This document shows, piece after piece, positions 15,851 through 23,272 of a stretch of DNA of 63,778 nucleotides (position 1 is the stretch's first letter; the number at the start of each line of letters is the position of its first letter). The notes beneath the pieces are model-generated. The model worked only from the letters and a program-made list of their open reading frames with translations, had not been told where the DNA came from and did not search any database. Both the position numbers and the translations under genes were made by a program. The stretch is from Phascolarctobacterium sp. (GTDB lineage: Bacteria > Bacillota > Negativicutes > Acidaminococcales > Acidaminococcaceae): the NCBI GenBank assembly GCA_017467905.1, contig JAFUKD010000009.1:1-63778 (forward strand), read 5' to 3'.

Positions 15851-17585
15851 GATTTTAATGCATCCGGGCATAATTCTTATTCTGGTTGGATTGCTTGCCA
15901 TGCTCGCACCTAAAAGTATTCGTAAGCTGTTGTTGGCAGTTGGTCCTTTGGCTGCATTGTATTTTGCCTTTAACCTGCAGCTTGGTACTGATGTAAGTAT
16001 TGATTTTGTTCGTGGCTATAAGCTTGGCGTTATTCACGTGGATAAGCTTAGCTGGATTTTTACCTTTATCTTTTCTGTGTTGGCGCTTATCAGTGGCATT
16101 TATGCTTGCCATAACGAGAACCGTATGGAAGCTTTGTGCGCAATGTCCTATGCTGGCTGCGCTATAGGCGTAACCCTTGCTAAAGACTGGCTGACCTTGA
16201 TTTTCTTCTGGGAAGCAATGGCAGTGACTTCTGTATTCTTGGTATGGTGCCGTAACAGTAAAGTTTCCCGTCGTGCGGGCTTCCGTTACCTCCTGGTACA
16301 TATGCTTGGTGGCAATCTGCTGCTGGCAGGTATTTTCTTGCATCTTGGTCATGGTGGCGATTCCAATATCGCTAATTTAGTTAATGGTCCCCATAATTAC
16401 GCATACTGGCTGATGTTGATTGGTATCTGTGTAAACGTGGCAATGCCCCCTGTAAATGCTTGGTTGGTAGATGCTTATTCCAATTCCACAATTACCGGCG
16501 GTGTATTCATGAGCTGCTTGACTACCAAGGTTGCTGTTTATGCGCTCTTGCGTGTGTTCGCAGGTAGCGAGCTGATTATGTGGGGCGGCGTACTGATGGC
16601 ACTTTATGGTGCTTGCTACGCGATTATGGAAAACGATATGCGACGTTTGCTTGCACATCATATCATCAGTCAAACCGGGTTCATGGTTGCAGGCGCTGGT
16701 ATCGGTACCGGTCTTGCAATGAATGGTGCTACTGCCCATGCTTTCTGCGATATTCTCTTTAAATCCTTGCTCTTTATGTGTGCTGGTGCAATTATGTATG
16801 CAACTGGCGTTGGTCACATCAATAAGCTTGGAAATATGGCGAAGAAACTTCCTTTTGTATGTATCTGTTTCTTTGCAGCAGCGTTCTCCATTTCTGGTAT
16901 TCCTCTGTTCAATGGTTTTATCAGTAAGGCAATTACTGTTAACGCAGCTTACGCTGCAGGGCAAGGCACTGTCTACACTTTGTTAGAACTTGCCAGCATC
17001 GGTACCTTCTTGTCCATTCCTTTGAAGATGGGTTACTTCATTTTCCTGCGCAAGGATGACAAGGGTGTAGAGATTAAAACCCAAGTTCCTTTCAATATGA
17101 AGGTGGCAATGGGTATGGGCGCATTCCTCTGCTTCCTGTATGGTGTTTGTCCCGGACTGCTCTATCAGTATCTGCCCTTCGAGGCTCCTGCGTACCATCC
17201 CTTCCTGCCGGAACACATCCTGCAATATGTGCAGATGTTAGGTATGGCAATGGTTCCCTTTATGATGTATTTGTCCAAGATGGAACCCCATACTGCCATT
17301 AGCTTGGATACCGATTGGTTCTATCGCAAGCCTTTCGTGGTAGTAGTTAAAGAAACCAGTATGATTTTCTGCGCATTGTGCAGTGCCCTTGGTAATGCTT
17401 GGCAAGTTGTCTATGAAAAATTTATGGAGCTTACTGCCAACCCCATGGAATTTTTGGATGCTCGTCCCTTCCGTCAAAGAAAGAGATACAATCCGGAAAA
17501 TTATCGTACTTCTATTGCTGACCCGATGATGATAACCTTGACTGTTTTGGGATGTGTCATTGGCTATCTCGTAACTGCAATTTAA
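15843..17585 (+). CDS. MrpD/NuoL-like antiporter subunit (large subunit 3), TM7 lysine variant
   Basis: This ~580-residue antiporter-like membrane protein keeps the TM5 glutamate (FFWEAMAVTSVFL). The TM7 segment, however, reads ICVNVAMPPVNAWLVDAY: the usual lysine and the His of PLHxWLP are absent. A lysine follows in TTKVAVYALLRVF, a pattern I associate with one subfamily of Mrp-cluster subunits. After the transporter domain there is a ~110-residue C-terminal extension with a last helix. I chose the ATG at 15843, behind AGGTGA; the upstream ATG in this frame (15807) lies deep in the previous gene. A terminator follows. Confidence 0.85.
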   Translation: MSEILMHPGIILILVGLLAMLAPKSIRKLLLAVGPLAALYFAFNLQLGTDVSIDFVRGYKLGVIHVDKLSWIFTFIFSVLALISGIYACHNENRMEALCAMSYAGCAIGVTLAKDWLTLIFFWEAMAVTSVFLVWCRNSKVSRRAGFRYLLVHMLGGNLLLAGIFLHLGHGGDSNIANLVNGPHNYAYWLMLIGICVNVAMPPVNAWLVDAYSNSTITGGVFMSCLTTKVAVYALLRVFAGSELIMWGGVLMALYGACYAIMENDMRRLLAHHIISQTGFMVAGAGIGTGLAMNGATAHAFCDILFKSLLFMCAGAIMYATGVGHINKLGNMAKKLPFVCICFFAAAFSISGIPLFNGFISKAITVNAAYAAGQGTVYTLLELASIGTFLSIPLKMGYFIFLRKDDKGVEIKTQVPFNMKVAMGMGAFLCFLYGVCPGLLYQYLPFEAPAYHPFLPEHILQYVQMLGMAMVPFMMYLSKMEPHTAISLDTDWFYRKPFVVVVKETSMIFCALCSALGNAWQVVYEKFMELTANPMEFLDARPFRQRKRYNPENYRTSIADPMMITLTVLGCVIGYLVTAI

Positions 17586-17610
17586 AATCGGAAACAGCTT
17601 CTAAAATTAA

Positions 17611-17637
17611 AGCGGCGCTTGAGGGCGTCGCTTTTTT
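17611..17637 (+). terminator. Terminator of the Mrp-like operon
   Basis: AGCGGCGC pairs with GCGTCGCT (one G-T pair) and is followed by six Ts. Confidence 0.8.
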
Positions 17638-17713
17638 AATGTAAAAAACTTTGGCGGCAAATGACTGGTTATGATAAAATGTAAGCAGATATATTTTATA
17701 TGGAGGTGCCACA

Positions 17714-18994
17714 ATGACTTTAGCTAATTATTCCTATAAGTATGGACACGGTTACAAGGATTTCTCTTTGGAGCAGGAACGTGTTATTGCAGAAATTAAA
17801 GTAGCAGAAATGCCCCCCGTTGAAAATTTAAAGGCAGCAATTTTAGATGCCATTTATCATCCCATCGACAGCGCTCCCATCAATGAGCTGGTTAAGCCCG
17901 GGCAAAAGGTGGCGTTCATTTGTAATGACCCTACCCGTGTAGCTAATAGCTTTGATTTTATGCCGGTGCTTGTTAACGAAATGAACAAGCTTGGAATTAA
18001 AGATGAAGACATGCGTATTGTTTTTGCTTTGGGCACCCATCGCAAGATGACTGATGCTGAAATGGTTGAAGCAGTTGGCGAAGACGTTGCCAAGCGCCTG
18101 CCCATGTATAATAGCGATTGCAATGCAGCAGATGACTTTGAATATTTTGGCGAAACTTCCTTTGGTACTCCTGTATGGATTAATAAATTGATTTGTGATG
18201 TGGACTTAGTTATTATGACCGGAACCATTGTCCATCATTTCTTCGCAGGCTTTGGCGGCGGACGCAAGGCTATTTTACCTGGTGTAGCTGCTATGGAAAC
18301 TGTTCGTAGAAATCACAGCCTGATGATGAGTCCTAATTCTCAGCTGGGAAAATTGCATGGCAATCCGGTCTATGATGACCAGATGGAGGGTGTACGTCTT
18401 TTCGCCAAGGAACACAAGCTTTTCCTGTTCAACGCAATTTTGGATGCGAAAAAGGAATTTGTAAAAATCTTCGCCGGCGATTGGGATACTGCCCACCTTG
18501 AAGCCTGCAAATTTGTTGACAAGGTTTACGGTGTAGAAATTGACCAGCCTGCAGATGTAGTAATTGCTTCCTGCGGTGGTTATCCTAAAGATATTAACGT
18601 TTACCAATTACAAAAAACTATGGATAACGCATGGTGCGCAGTGAAAGAAGGCGGCGTGGTTATCATTATAGGTGAATGTGAAGAGGGTAGCGGTAGTGCG
18701 GCCTTGGAAAAAGCTTTGCAAGAAAATCCATCACCTGATGCAATTAAGGCACAACTGGAAAAGAACTTTGTAATTGGCGCCCATAAAGCTTTCGCTATTA
18801 CCAGACTTATGAAAAAGGCTAAGTTCATTCTCGTATCTGCTCTTGATAAAAAGATTGCCAAGGATTTACTTTTTGAGGCAGTTGACAGTGTTGATGAAGC
18901 AATTAAATTGGCAGAAGAGCAAGTTGGAGCTGACTATAAAGTGGTGCTTATGCCACAGGGAAGCTTGACCGTTCCCTTGCTAAAAAAAGTTTAA
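17714..18994 (+). CDS. larA: LarA-family nickel-dependent 2-hydroxyacid racemase
   Basis: This 426-residue protein has the LarA/DUF2088 landmarks: NDPTRV near residue 72, GTHRKM near 110 (first catalytic His region) and VHHFFAGFGGGRKAILPG near 173-190 (second His and the Lys that carries the nickel-pincer cofactor). LarA interconverts D- and L-lactate, but many homologues act on other 2-hydroxyacids, so the substrate is open. The cofactor synthesis genes larB, larC and larE are not nearby. It is monocistronic by layout, with GGAGGTG before the ATG. Confidence 0.85.
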   Translation: MTLANYSYKYGHGYKDFSLEQERVIAEIKVAEMPPVENLKAAILDAIYHPIDSAPINELVKPGQKVAFICNDPTRVANSFDFMPVLVNEMNKLGIKDEDMRIVFALGTHRKMTDAEMVEAVGEDVAKRLPMYNSDCNAADDFEYFGETSFGTPVWINKLICDVDLVIMTGTIVHHFFAGFGGGRKAILPGVAAMETVRRNHSLMMSPNSQLGKLHGNPVYDDQMEGVRLFAKEHKLFLFNAILDAKKEFVKIFAGDWDTAHLEACKFVDKVYGVEIDQPADVVIASCGGYPKDINVYQLQKTMDNAWCAVKEGGVVIIIGECEEGSGSAALEKALQENPSPDAIKAQLEKNFVIGAHKAFAITRLMKKAKFILVSALDKKIAKDLLFEAVDSVDEAIKLAEEQVGADYKVVLMPQGSLTVPLLKKV

Positions 18995-19031
18995 AAATGC
19001 CGAAAAATGGCTTAAATACGAGGTTTTTTCC

Positions 19032-19060
19032 TTGCCATAAAGTTTCTTTTGGTCTATAAT
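19032..19060 (+). promoter_or_regulatory. Promoter of the XRE regulator gene
   Basis: TTGCCA (19032-19037), a 17-bp spacer and TATAAT (19055-19060). Confidence 0.6.
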
Positions 19061-19127
19061 ATGATATGTTGACGGTGCGGGAAGCACTATGAATACATTA
19101 TGATACATAGATTTAAAGGAGAGGGTT

Positions 19128-19517
19128 TTGTTGAAAATGGATATAGATTACAAGGCTATTGGTGTGAGAATTAAGGCTGCTCGTGTACGTAAAGGTGTAA
19201 CTCAAGGTAACATTGCAAAAATTACTGGCTTGTCTACTCCTCACATCAGCAACATTGAAACTGGCAACACCAAGTTGGGTTTGCCTACTATCATCCATTT
19301 AGCTAATGTACTGGATGTTTCCGTTGATGAATTGTTATGCGATAATATTCATCGTAGCGAGAGAATTTTTCATAACGAATTATCTGACTTGCTTCAGGAC
19401 TGCAGTGTAGACGAATTGCACATCATTGCAGAGCTGGCAAAGGTAATCAAGAAATCCGGCATTAACAGTGTAAAAAAGGCAAGAGGTCGTAAAAGCAAGA
19501 AGGCTTTGGCTGAATAA
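19128..19517 (+). CDS. XRE-family transcriptional regulator
   Basis: This ~128-residue protein has a helix-turn-helix at residues 8-65 (VRIKAARVRKGVTQGNIAK, then GLSTPHISNIETGNTKLGLP). A helical stretch and a very basic tail (KKARGRKSKKA) follow. It probably binds its own or a neighbouring promoter as a dimer. The start is TTG: both 19128 and 19131 fit AAAGGAGAGG, and the ATG at 19137 is somewhat far. It lies directly upstream of a tRNA gene. The targets are unknown. Confidence 0.8.
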   Translation: MLKMDIDYKAIGVRIKAARVRKGVTQGNIAKITGLSTPHISNIETGNTKLGLPTIIHLANVLDVSVDELLCDNIHRSERIFHNELSDLLQDCSVDELHIIAELAKVIKKSGINSVKKARGRKSKKALAE

Positions 19518-19526
19518 TATTAAGCT

Positions 19527-19602
19527 GCTACTATAGCTCAGCTGGTAGAGCATCTCATTCGTAATGAGAGGGTCGCAGGTTCGAACCCTGTTAGTAGCTC
19601 CA
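19527..19602 (+). tRNA. tRNA-Thr (anticodon CGU), CCA encoded
   Basis: The cloverleaf is complete. The acceptor GCTACTA pairs with TAGTAGC, the D-stem is GCTC/GAGC, and the anticodon stem TCTCA/TGAGA holds loop TTCGTAA with CGT at 34-36. The T-arm is GCAGG TTCGAAC CCTGT. The discriminator T is followed by a genomically encoded CCA. It reads ACG codons. Confidence 0.96.
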
Positions 19603-19613
19603 GAGAAAAACAG

Positions 19614-19635
19614 CGCCCGCACACAAGTGCGGGCG
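19614..19635 (+). terminator. GC-rich hairpin after the tRNA
   Basis: CGCCCGCAC pairs with GTGCGGGCG across a short loop. The T-run is weak (TAAATATTTC), so termination efficiency is uncertain. Confidence 0.55.
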
Positions 19636-19693
19636 TAAATATTTCTTGCACACTTCTAATTTTACAGTTATAATAGCATTGCAATTCAATAAC

Positions 19694-19733
19694 AGACAGT
19701 TCGTGACCATCCTGTCTATAAACAAAACTACGG
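19694..19733 (+). promoter_or_regulatory. preQ1-I riboswitch aptamer
   Basis: Stem P1 is AGACAG (19694-19699) with CTGTCT (19712-19717). The loop contains TTCGTGACCAT. An A-rich tail, ATAAACAAAACTACGG (19718-19733), can form the H-type pseudoknot with the loop. This arrangement closely follows the preQ1-I class, including the AACAAAAC tail I recall from the Thermoanaerobacter aptamer. It lies upstream of a radical SAM gene and a YhhQ-type transporter, an appropriate regulon. The platform is at 19764-19794. Confidence 0.85.
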
Positions 19734-19763
19734 AGCCTTGCTGAAAATATTTCAGTTTATTTG

Positions 19764-19794
19764 GGATGCGCCGTAGATTGGTGCATCCTTTTTT
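19764..19794 (+). terminator. Expression-platform terminator of the preQ1 riboswitch
   Basis: GGATGC (19764-19769) pairs with GCATCC (19783-19788) and is followed by six Ts. CCGTAG in the loop region (19771-19776) is complementary to CTACGG (19728-19733) in the aptamer tail. Ligand binding, which locks the tail into the pseudoknot, would free the terminator. Without ligand, tail and loop can pair as an antiterminator. The predicted logic is that preQ1 turns the operon off. Confidence 0.8.
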
Positions 19795-19800
19795 ATTTAC

Positions 19801-19915
19801 AGCTTACCAATAAATACCGCTATACGTTGTCACGGCTTGCTTGCTCGACGTATGCAGGTACGCCTTCTGTTTATAAGCTTCGTGTTCGTAGTTTAGCAGT
19901 ACTTTTTAAAAGCTT
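19801..19915 (+). repeat. Intergenic repeat family, divergent copy
   Basis: The stretch contains the family core TTGCTTGCTCGACGTATG and related short blocks seen at 21346-21460, 34090-34215 and 63445-63535. It lies between the riboswitch terminator and the radical SAM gene. No coding potential is seen. Confidence 0.5.
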
Positions 19916-19930
19916 TCAGGAGATGTGAAA

Positions 19931-20650
19931 ATGGCACAAGTCCCCTTTGAATTTAGATATTCCAAGTTAATAGAGAAGAACCCTCGTGAGATTGTACTGT
20001 TGCGTGGTAATGGCTGTAAATGGCGGCGCTGTCGCTTCTGTGATTATCACACTGACTTTTCTCTAAATGAAAAGGAAAACTTTGAGTTGAACAGTAAGGT
20101 GCTTGCCCAAGTTACGGGGGGATTTGGCAGGCTGGAGGTAATAAATTCCGGAAGCTTCTGTGATTTGGATGCAGAAACTATTAAGCTTATCATTCAGCTT
20201 TGCAGGGAACGGGCAATAACGACAGTTTATTTTGAATGTCATTGGATGCATCGTCTGCTTATCGCAGATTTTCGCAAAAGCTTTGCGGAAAAGGGTATTA
20301 CTGTTAAATTTAAGATAGGTGTAGAAACTTTTGACAGCCTGTTTCGCGAAAGCTATTTGGACAAGGGAATGGGAAGTGCTACGCCGGAGGAGATTGCCCA
20401 ATATTTTCAGCAGGTTTGTTTGCTGCAGGGCTTACCGGGGCAAAGCAAGGAAAGCATGGCTAAAGACATAGAGCTTGGCTTAAAATACTTTGAGCGGGTG
20501 TGCGTGAACATTATGGTTCCTAATACTAAAGCCATTGTGCCTGACCCGCAGGTTGTAAAAATTTTTCGAGAAGAGCTTTACCCTTTGTATAAGGATGATG
20601 ACAGGGTAGATATTTTATTGAATAATACGGATTTTGGAGTAGGCGTTTAA
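19931..20650 (+). CDS. Radical SAM protein, probable queuine lyase (QueL-like), CX4CX2C cluster motif
   Basis: This ~239-residue protein has an N-terminal cluster motif CKWRRCRFC, so the spacing is CX4CX2C instead of the usual CX3CX2C. The codons were checked. The rest fits a compact radical SAM barrel: a glycine-rich GNGC start, INSGSF, KFKIGVETFD and GLPGQS. It sits behind a preQ1-I riboswitch and overlaps a YhhQ-type queuosine-precursor transporter by 1 bp. A radical SAM subgroup from gut bacteria that converts queuine to preQ1 is known, and this gene is a good candidate for it by context. The family assignment was not tested by alignment. The ATG at 19931 follows AGGAGATG. Confidence 0.7.
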   Translation: MAQVPFEFRYSKLIEKNPREIVLLRGNGCKWRRCRFCDYHTDFSLNEKENFELNSKVLAQVTGGFGRLEVINSGSFCDLDAETIKLIIQLCRERAITTVYFECHWMHRLLIADFRKSFAEKGITVKFKIGVETFDSLFRESYLDKGMGSATPEEIAQYFQQVCLLQGLPGQSKESMAKDIELGLKYFERVCVNIMVPNTKAIVPDPQVVKIFREELYPLYKDDDRVDILLNNTDFGVGV

Positions 20651-21336
20651 TGCGTAATGAGTTTTTACTGATTTTAAATTTAATAGTGGTTTATAGTAGT
20701 GTAATTTTGTGGTACTACTTCCTGAAAGAAAAGGGGTTGTACTGCTGGACGGTGCTTGCTACCATCACGGCAAATATTGAGGTTATGATTTTGGTGGATG
20801 CCTTTGGCATGGAACAAACCTTGGGGAACATTGTCTTTGCTTCTACTTTTTTGGTGACGGATATTTTAAGTGAGCTGTATGGGAAGAAGCAGGCAGATAC
20901 AGCTGTTAATTTAGGTATTGCAACTTCGGTGACGTTTATTATTTTGTCTCAGTTTTGGCTGTACTACACTCCTGCGCCGGCAGACAGGGTGTTTCCGCAT
21001 ATTGAAGCAGTGTTTACCAACACACCGCGCATTATGCTGATGGGGCTTTTGGTTTATGGCGTTGTTCAGAAATTTGACGTATGGCTCTATCATTGGTGGT
21101 GGTCCTATACTAGCAGGAGGTACGGTAGCAGCAGGAAATATCTTTGGCTGCGTAACAATGGCTCAACTATGGTGTCCCAGCTTTTGAACACAGTGCTGTT
21201 TACCGTGGGTGCTTTTTACGGAGTGTACAGCGGAGAGGTATTAATGGAAATTATTGTATTCAGTTATGCAATATTTTTTATGACAAGCCTGCTTGATACA
21301 CCCTTTGTTTATCTTGCTCGCTATCTACATAAATAA
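20650..21336 (+). CDS. yhhQ: Queuosine precursor transporter (YhhQ/VUT family)
   Basis: This 228-residue protein has six hydrophobic segments. The family signature is clear: VFASTFLVTDILSELYGKK (about residues 59-77), a first helix with NIEVMILVDAFG before it, and RNNGSTMVSQLLNTVLFT near 165-182. YhhQ proteins import preQ0/preQ1, and some import queuine. Its start overlaps the stop of the radical SAM gene, and both are under the preQ1 riboswitch, which supports a salvage operon: import, conversion and insertion by a tRNA-guanine transglycosylase encoded elsewhere. Confidence 0.85.
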   Translation: MRNEFLLILNLIVVYSSVILWYYFLKEKGLYCWTVLATITANIEVMILVDAFGMEQTLGNIVFASTFLVTDILSELYGKKQADTAVNLGIATSVTFIILSQFWLYYTPAPADRVFPHIEAVFTNTPRIMLMGLLVYGVVQKFDVWLYHWWWSYTSRRYGSSRKYLWLRNNGSTMVSQLLNTVLFTVGAFYGVYSGEVLMEIIVFSYAIFFMTSLLDTPFVYLARYLHK

Positions 21337-21341
21337 AACTA

Positions 21342-21460
21342 GCAATAAGCACCGTTATGCTTTGTAGCAGCTCGTTCGCTTTCTCGACTACTTTAAGTGC
21401 GCCATTGCTTAACGAATTACGGTATCTCGTGCTTTCCAGCACTTCTAAATTGGTTTTAAG
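21342..21460 (+). repeat. Intergenic repeat family, copy
   Basis: TAAGCACCGTTATGCTTTG at 21346 is followed by a TCGTTCGCTTTCTCGAC block and, further on, by GCTTTCCAGCACTTCTA. The first 40 bases are nearly identical to 63448-63485; the last part resembles 34180-34200. It begins within a few bases of the yhhQ stop. Confidence 0.65.
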
Positions 21461-21470
21461 ATTTAGGTAA

Positions 21471-21500
21471 TAAAAAGCTCTCCGTTTTTGCGGAGAGCTT
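21471..21500 (-). terminator. Terminator of the minus-strand 508-codon gene
   Basis: AAGCTCTCCG pairs with CGGAGAGCTT. On the minus strand the hairpin is followed by TTTTTATT. It may act in both directions. Confidence 0.75.
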
Positions 21501-21519
21501 TACGTTTTTGTGGACTATT

Positions 21520-23046
21520 TTATTCTACTACGTCTTCTACTTTATATTTCTTGCCTGTGAGCAAGCATTCAATACGCGCGTTGACAACGGGATGATTGCT
21601 TAACCCTTGGGCTGTATGCAGTGCGTGGCGGAGTGCGGGAGTTAAATGCTCGCTGCCCCATTCATCCAAAATCATACAGGCGATACCGCGAGGCCAATCG
21701 TACAGGGAAGTAAGGGCGGCAATAATAATGCCAATACCTTCGCCCGGATGGTTGCGCAAATAACGCAAAGGCACCAGAAGTGCGTTCTGGTCTATTAAAT
21801 ATTGGTAGATATTTTTTTCGACAACGTCCAAAACCTGCTTGGAGCGTTCGTCGCCAGTGAAGGCGAGCAGGTAGGGAAGAAGCTGAATTTCTGTGGGATG
21901 TTCACCAAAGTAAGAGAACAGGCGTTGCCAAATGTCGATGTCCAGCTCGTAGGCGAAATCGCACAGGGGATAGTTTACGCCTTCATCCGTAATGAGGGTA
22001 GCATTGATTTCTTCCTGCCAATCCTTTTGGTAAATAATTTTGTCGCAGGCAGCGATGAGTGTGTGGCATTGGTTTGCAGAAAGCTTGTACCAGTTTTGGG
22101 TATCGACGAGAGTGTTCAAGCCAATACACAGTGCTACGATATCTAAAATTTCTTCAGGAGAGGCGGCGTACTCTTTGGCGTGACGCAGGAAGTTATCTAA
22201 AAGCTGTTCCAGGTCAATAGAAGTAGTATTAAAGTTTTGCTCTATTACCGCTGGTGCGAAGTTGTTGAGCAAGAGCAGGAAGTTGTTTAAAATTGCGCCT
22301 GCACCTTTGTAGGTGGCGTAGTCAATTTGTTCTGCCTGCAATGCTTCGGCAAGCCTACCTTCGATAATCATCTTTACAGAAAGAGGAGGGTATTCGATTG
22401 TAATATCATAGCCGTTTTCGATAAGCCATTGCTGTTTGCCGGGAGTATTGAAATTTGCGGAGTTAATGGCGTAGACCTTACCCCAGCTATTGGTACAATG
22501 GAGCAGCTGCCAAATTTCTTCTTGGGGTGCGTAATTAGTAATGCGGCAACCATACAGGAAGAAGAAGGTAAATTCTTCGCAGCGGGCAAGGGTGAGTAAA
22601 TCCTGCCATAAATCGGGATGCTTTTCTTTAATATTTGCCATACCGTACAAACCAAAGATAAGCAAAGAAAATTTTACCGGTTCGCGATGGGGGCAGTTAT
22701 AAAAATATTCCTCTGCCAGCTCCATGGCTTCCGGAGACAAATCATCAGCAGTAAATTTTTCCAAGAAGGGGTCGCAAATACCTGCAACCACAATTTTGCA
22801 AAGGTGGTCATACAAACGGCGCTTGCTTTCCAAGCAGGGAATAGCAAGGTGCTGTTTTAAAAGCTTAACGGCTTGAGTGGCACCTTCAATGTCAGGAGGA
22901 ACCTCCGTCGTGTAGTAGTAAGCGTCTTCTGCGCCAAGGGGTCTGGGAACTGTGGGCATGGGGTCGTCTGGCAAAACCTCGCCTGTGAAACGGCCTTCTT
23001 CATCTATATTATTCTTCACATATTCAAAAATACTTTGCGGATTCAT
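21520..23046 (-). CDS. Hypothetical protein, 508 residues, helical
   Basis: I recognise no named family. The protein looks soluble, acidic and mostly alpha-helical, without signal peptide or membrane segments. The C-terminal half has repeated helical blocks of about 40 residues (for example PLRYLRNHPGEGIGIIIAAL, then DEWGSEHLTPALRHALHTA), suggestive of a HEAT-like solenoid. It contains several Cys but no clear metal motif. It is transcribed alone, away from ftsH, with the parS site in the shared upstream region. The start ATG follows AAGGAAGATTGT on the minus strand, an acceptable ribosome binding site. Confidence 0.7.
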   Translation of the reverse strand: MNPQSIFEYVKNNIDEEGRFTGEVLPDDPMPTVPRPLGAEDAYYYTTEVPPDIEGATQAVKLLKQHLAIPCLESKRRLYDHLCKIVVAGICDPFLEKFTADDLSPEAMELAEEYFYNCPHREPVKFSLLIFGLYGMANIKEKHPDLWQDLLTLARCEEFTFFFLYGCRITNYAPQEEIWQLLHCTNSWGKVYAINSANFNTPGKQQWLIENGYDITIEYPPLSVKMIIEGRLAEALQAEQIDYATYKGAGAILNNFLLLLNNFAPAVIEQNFNTTSIDLEQLLDNFLRHAKEYAASPEEILDIVALCIGLNTLVDTQNWYKLSANQCHTLIAACDKIIYQKDWQEEINATLITDEGVNYPLCDFAYELDIDIWQRLFSYFGEHPTEIQLLPYLLAFTGDERSKQVLDVVEKNIYQYLIDQNALLVPLRYLRNHPGEGIGIIIAALTSLYDWPRGIACMILDEWGSEHLTPALRHALHTAQGLSNHPVVNARIECLLTGKKYKVEDVVE

Positions 23047-23098
23047 ACAATCTTCCTTTTCAAGATAATAGCTTCTATATTATAACATAATCTTAGAA

Positions 23099-23114
23099 TG
23101 TTTCACGTGAAACA
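23099..23114. promoter_or_regulatory. parS centromere site (perfect 16-bp palindrome)
   Basis: TGTTTCACGTGAAACA matches the universal bacterial parS consensus at every position. It is bound by ParB/Spo0J for chromosome segregation and lies in an intergenic region. Such sites cluster around the replication origin. Confidence 0.93.
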
Positions 23115-23272
23115 TTTTATTGGAGTAGATATTAAATTGTTGTACTGCCTCAGAAAATAATTTTTCTTTAACATAGAGCAGACAGCAAGTTCACAATATT
23201 TTCGTTTGTGAACTTCTTGGGGAAAGGTTATCATATACATATAAGATAGAATTTATGCAAGGAGATGACAGT

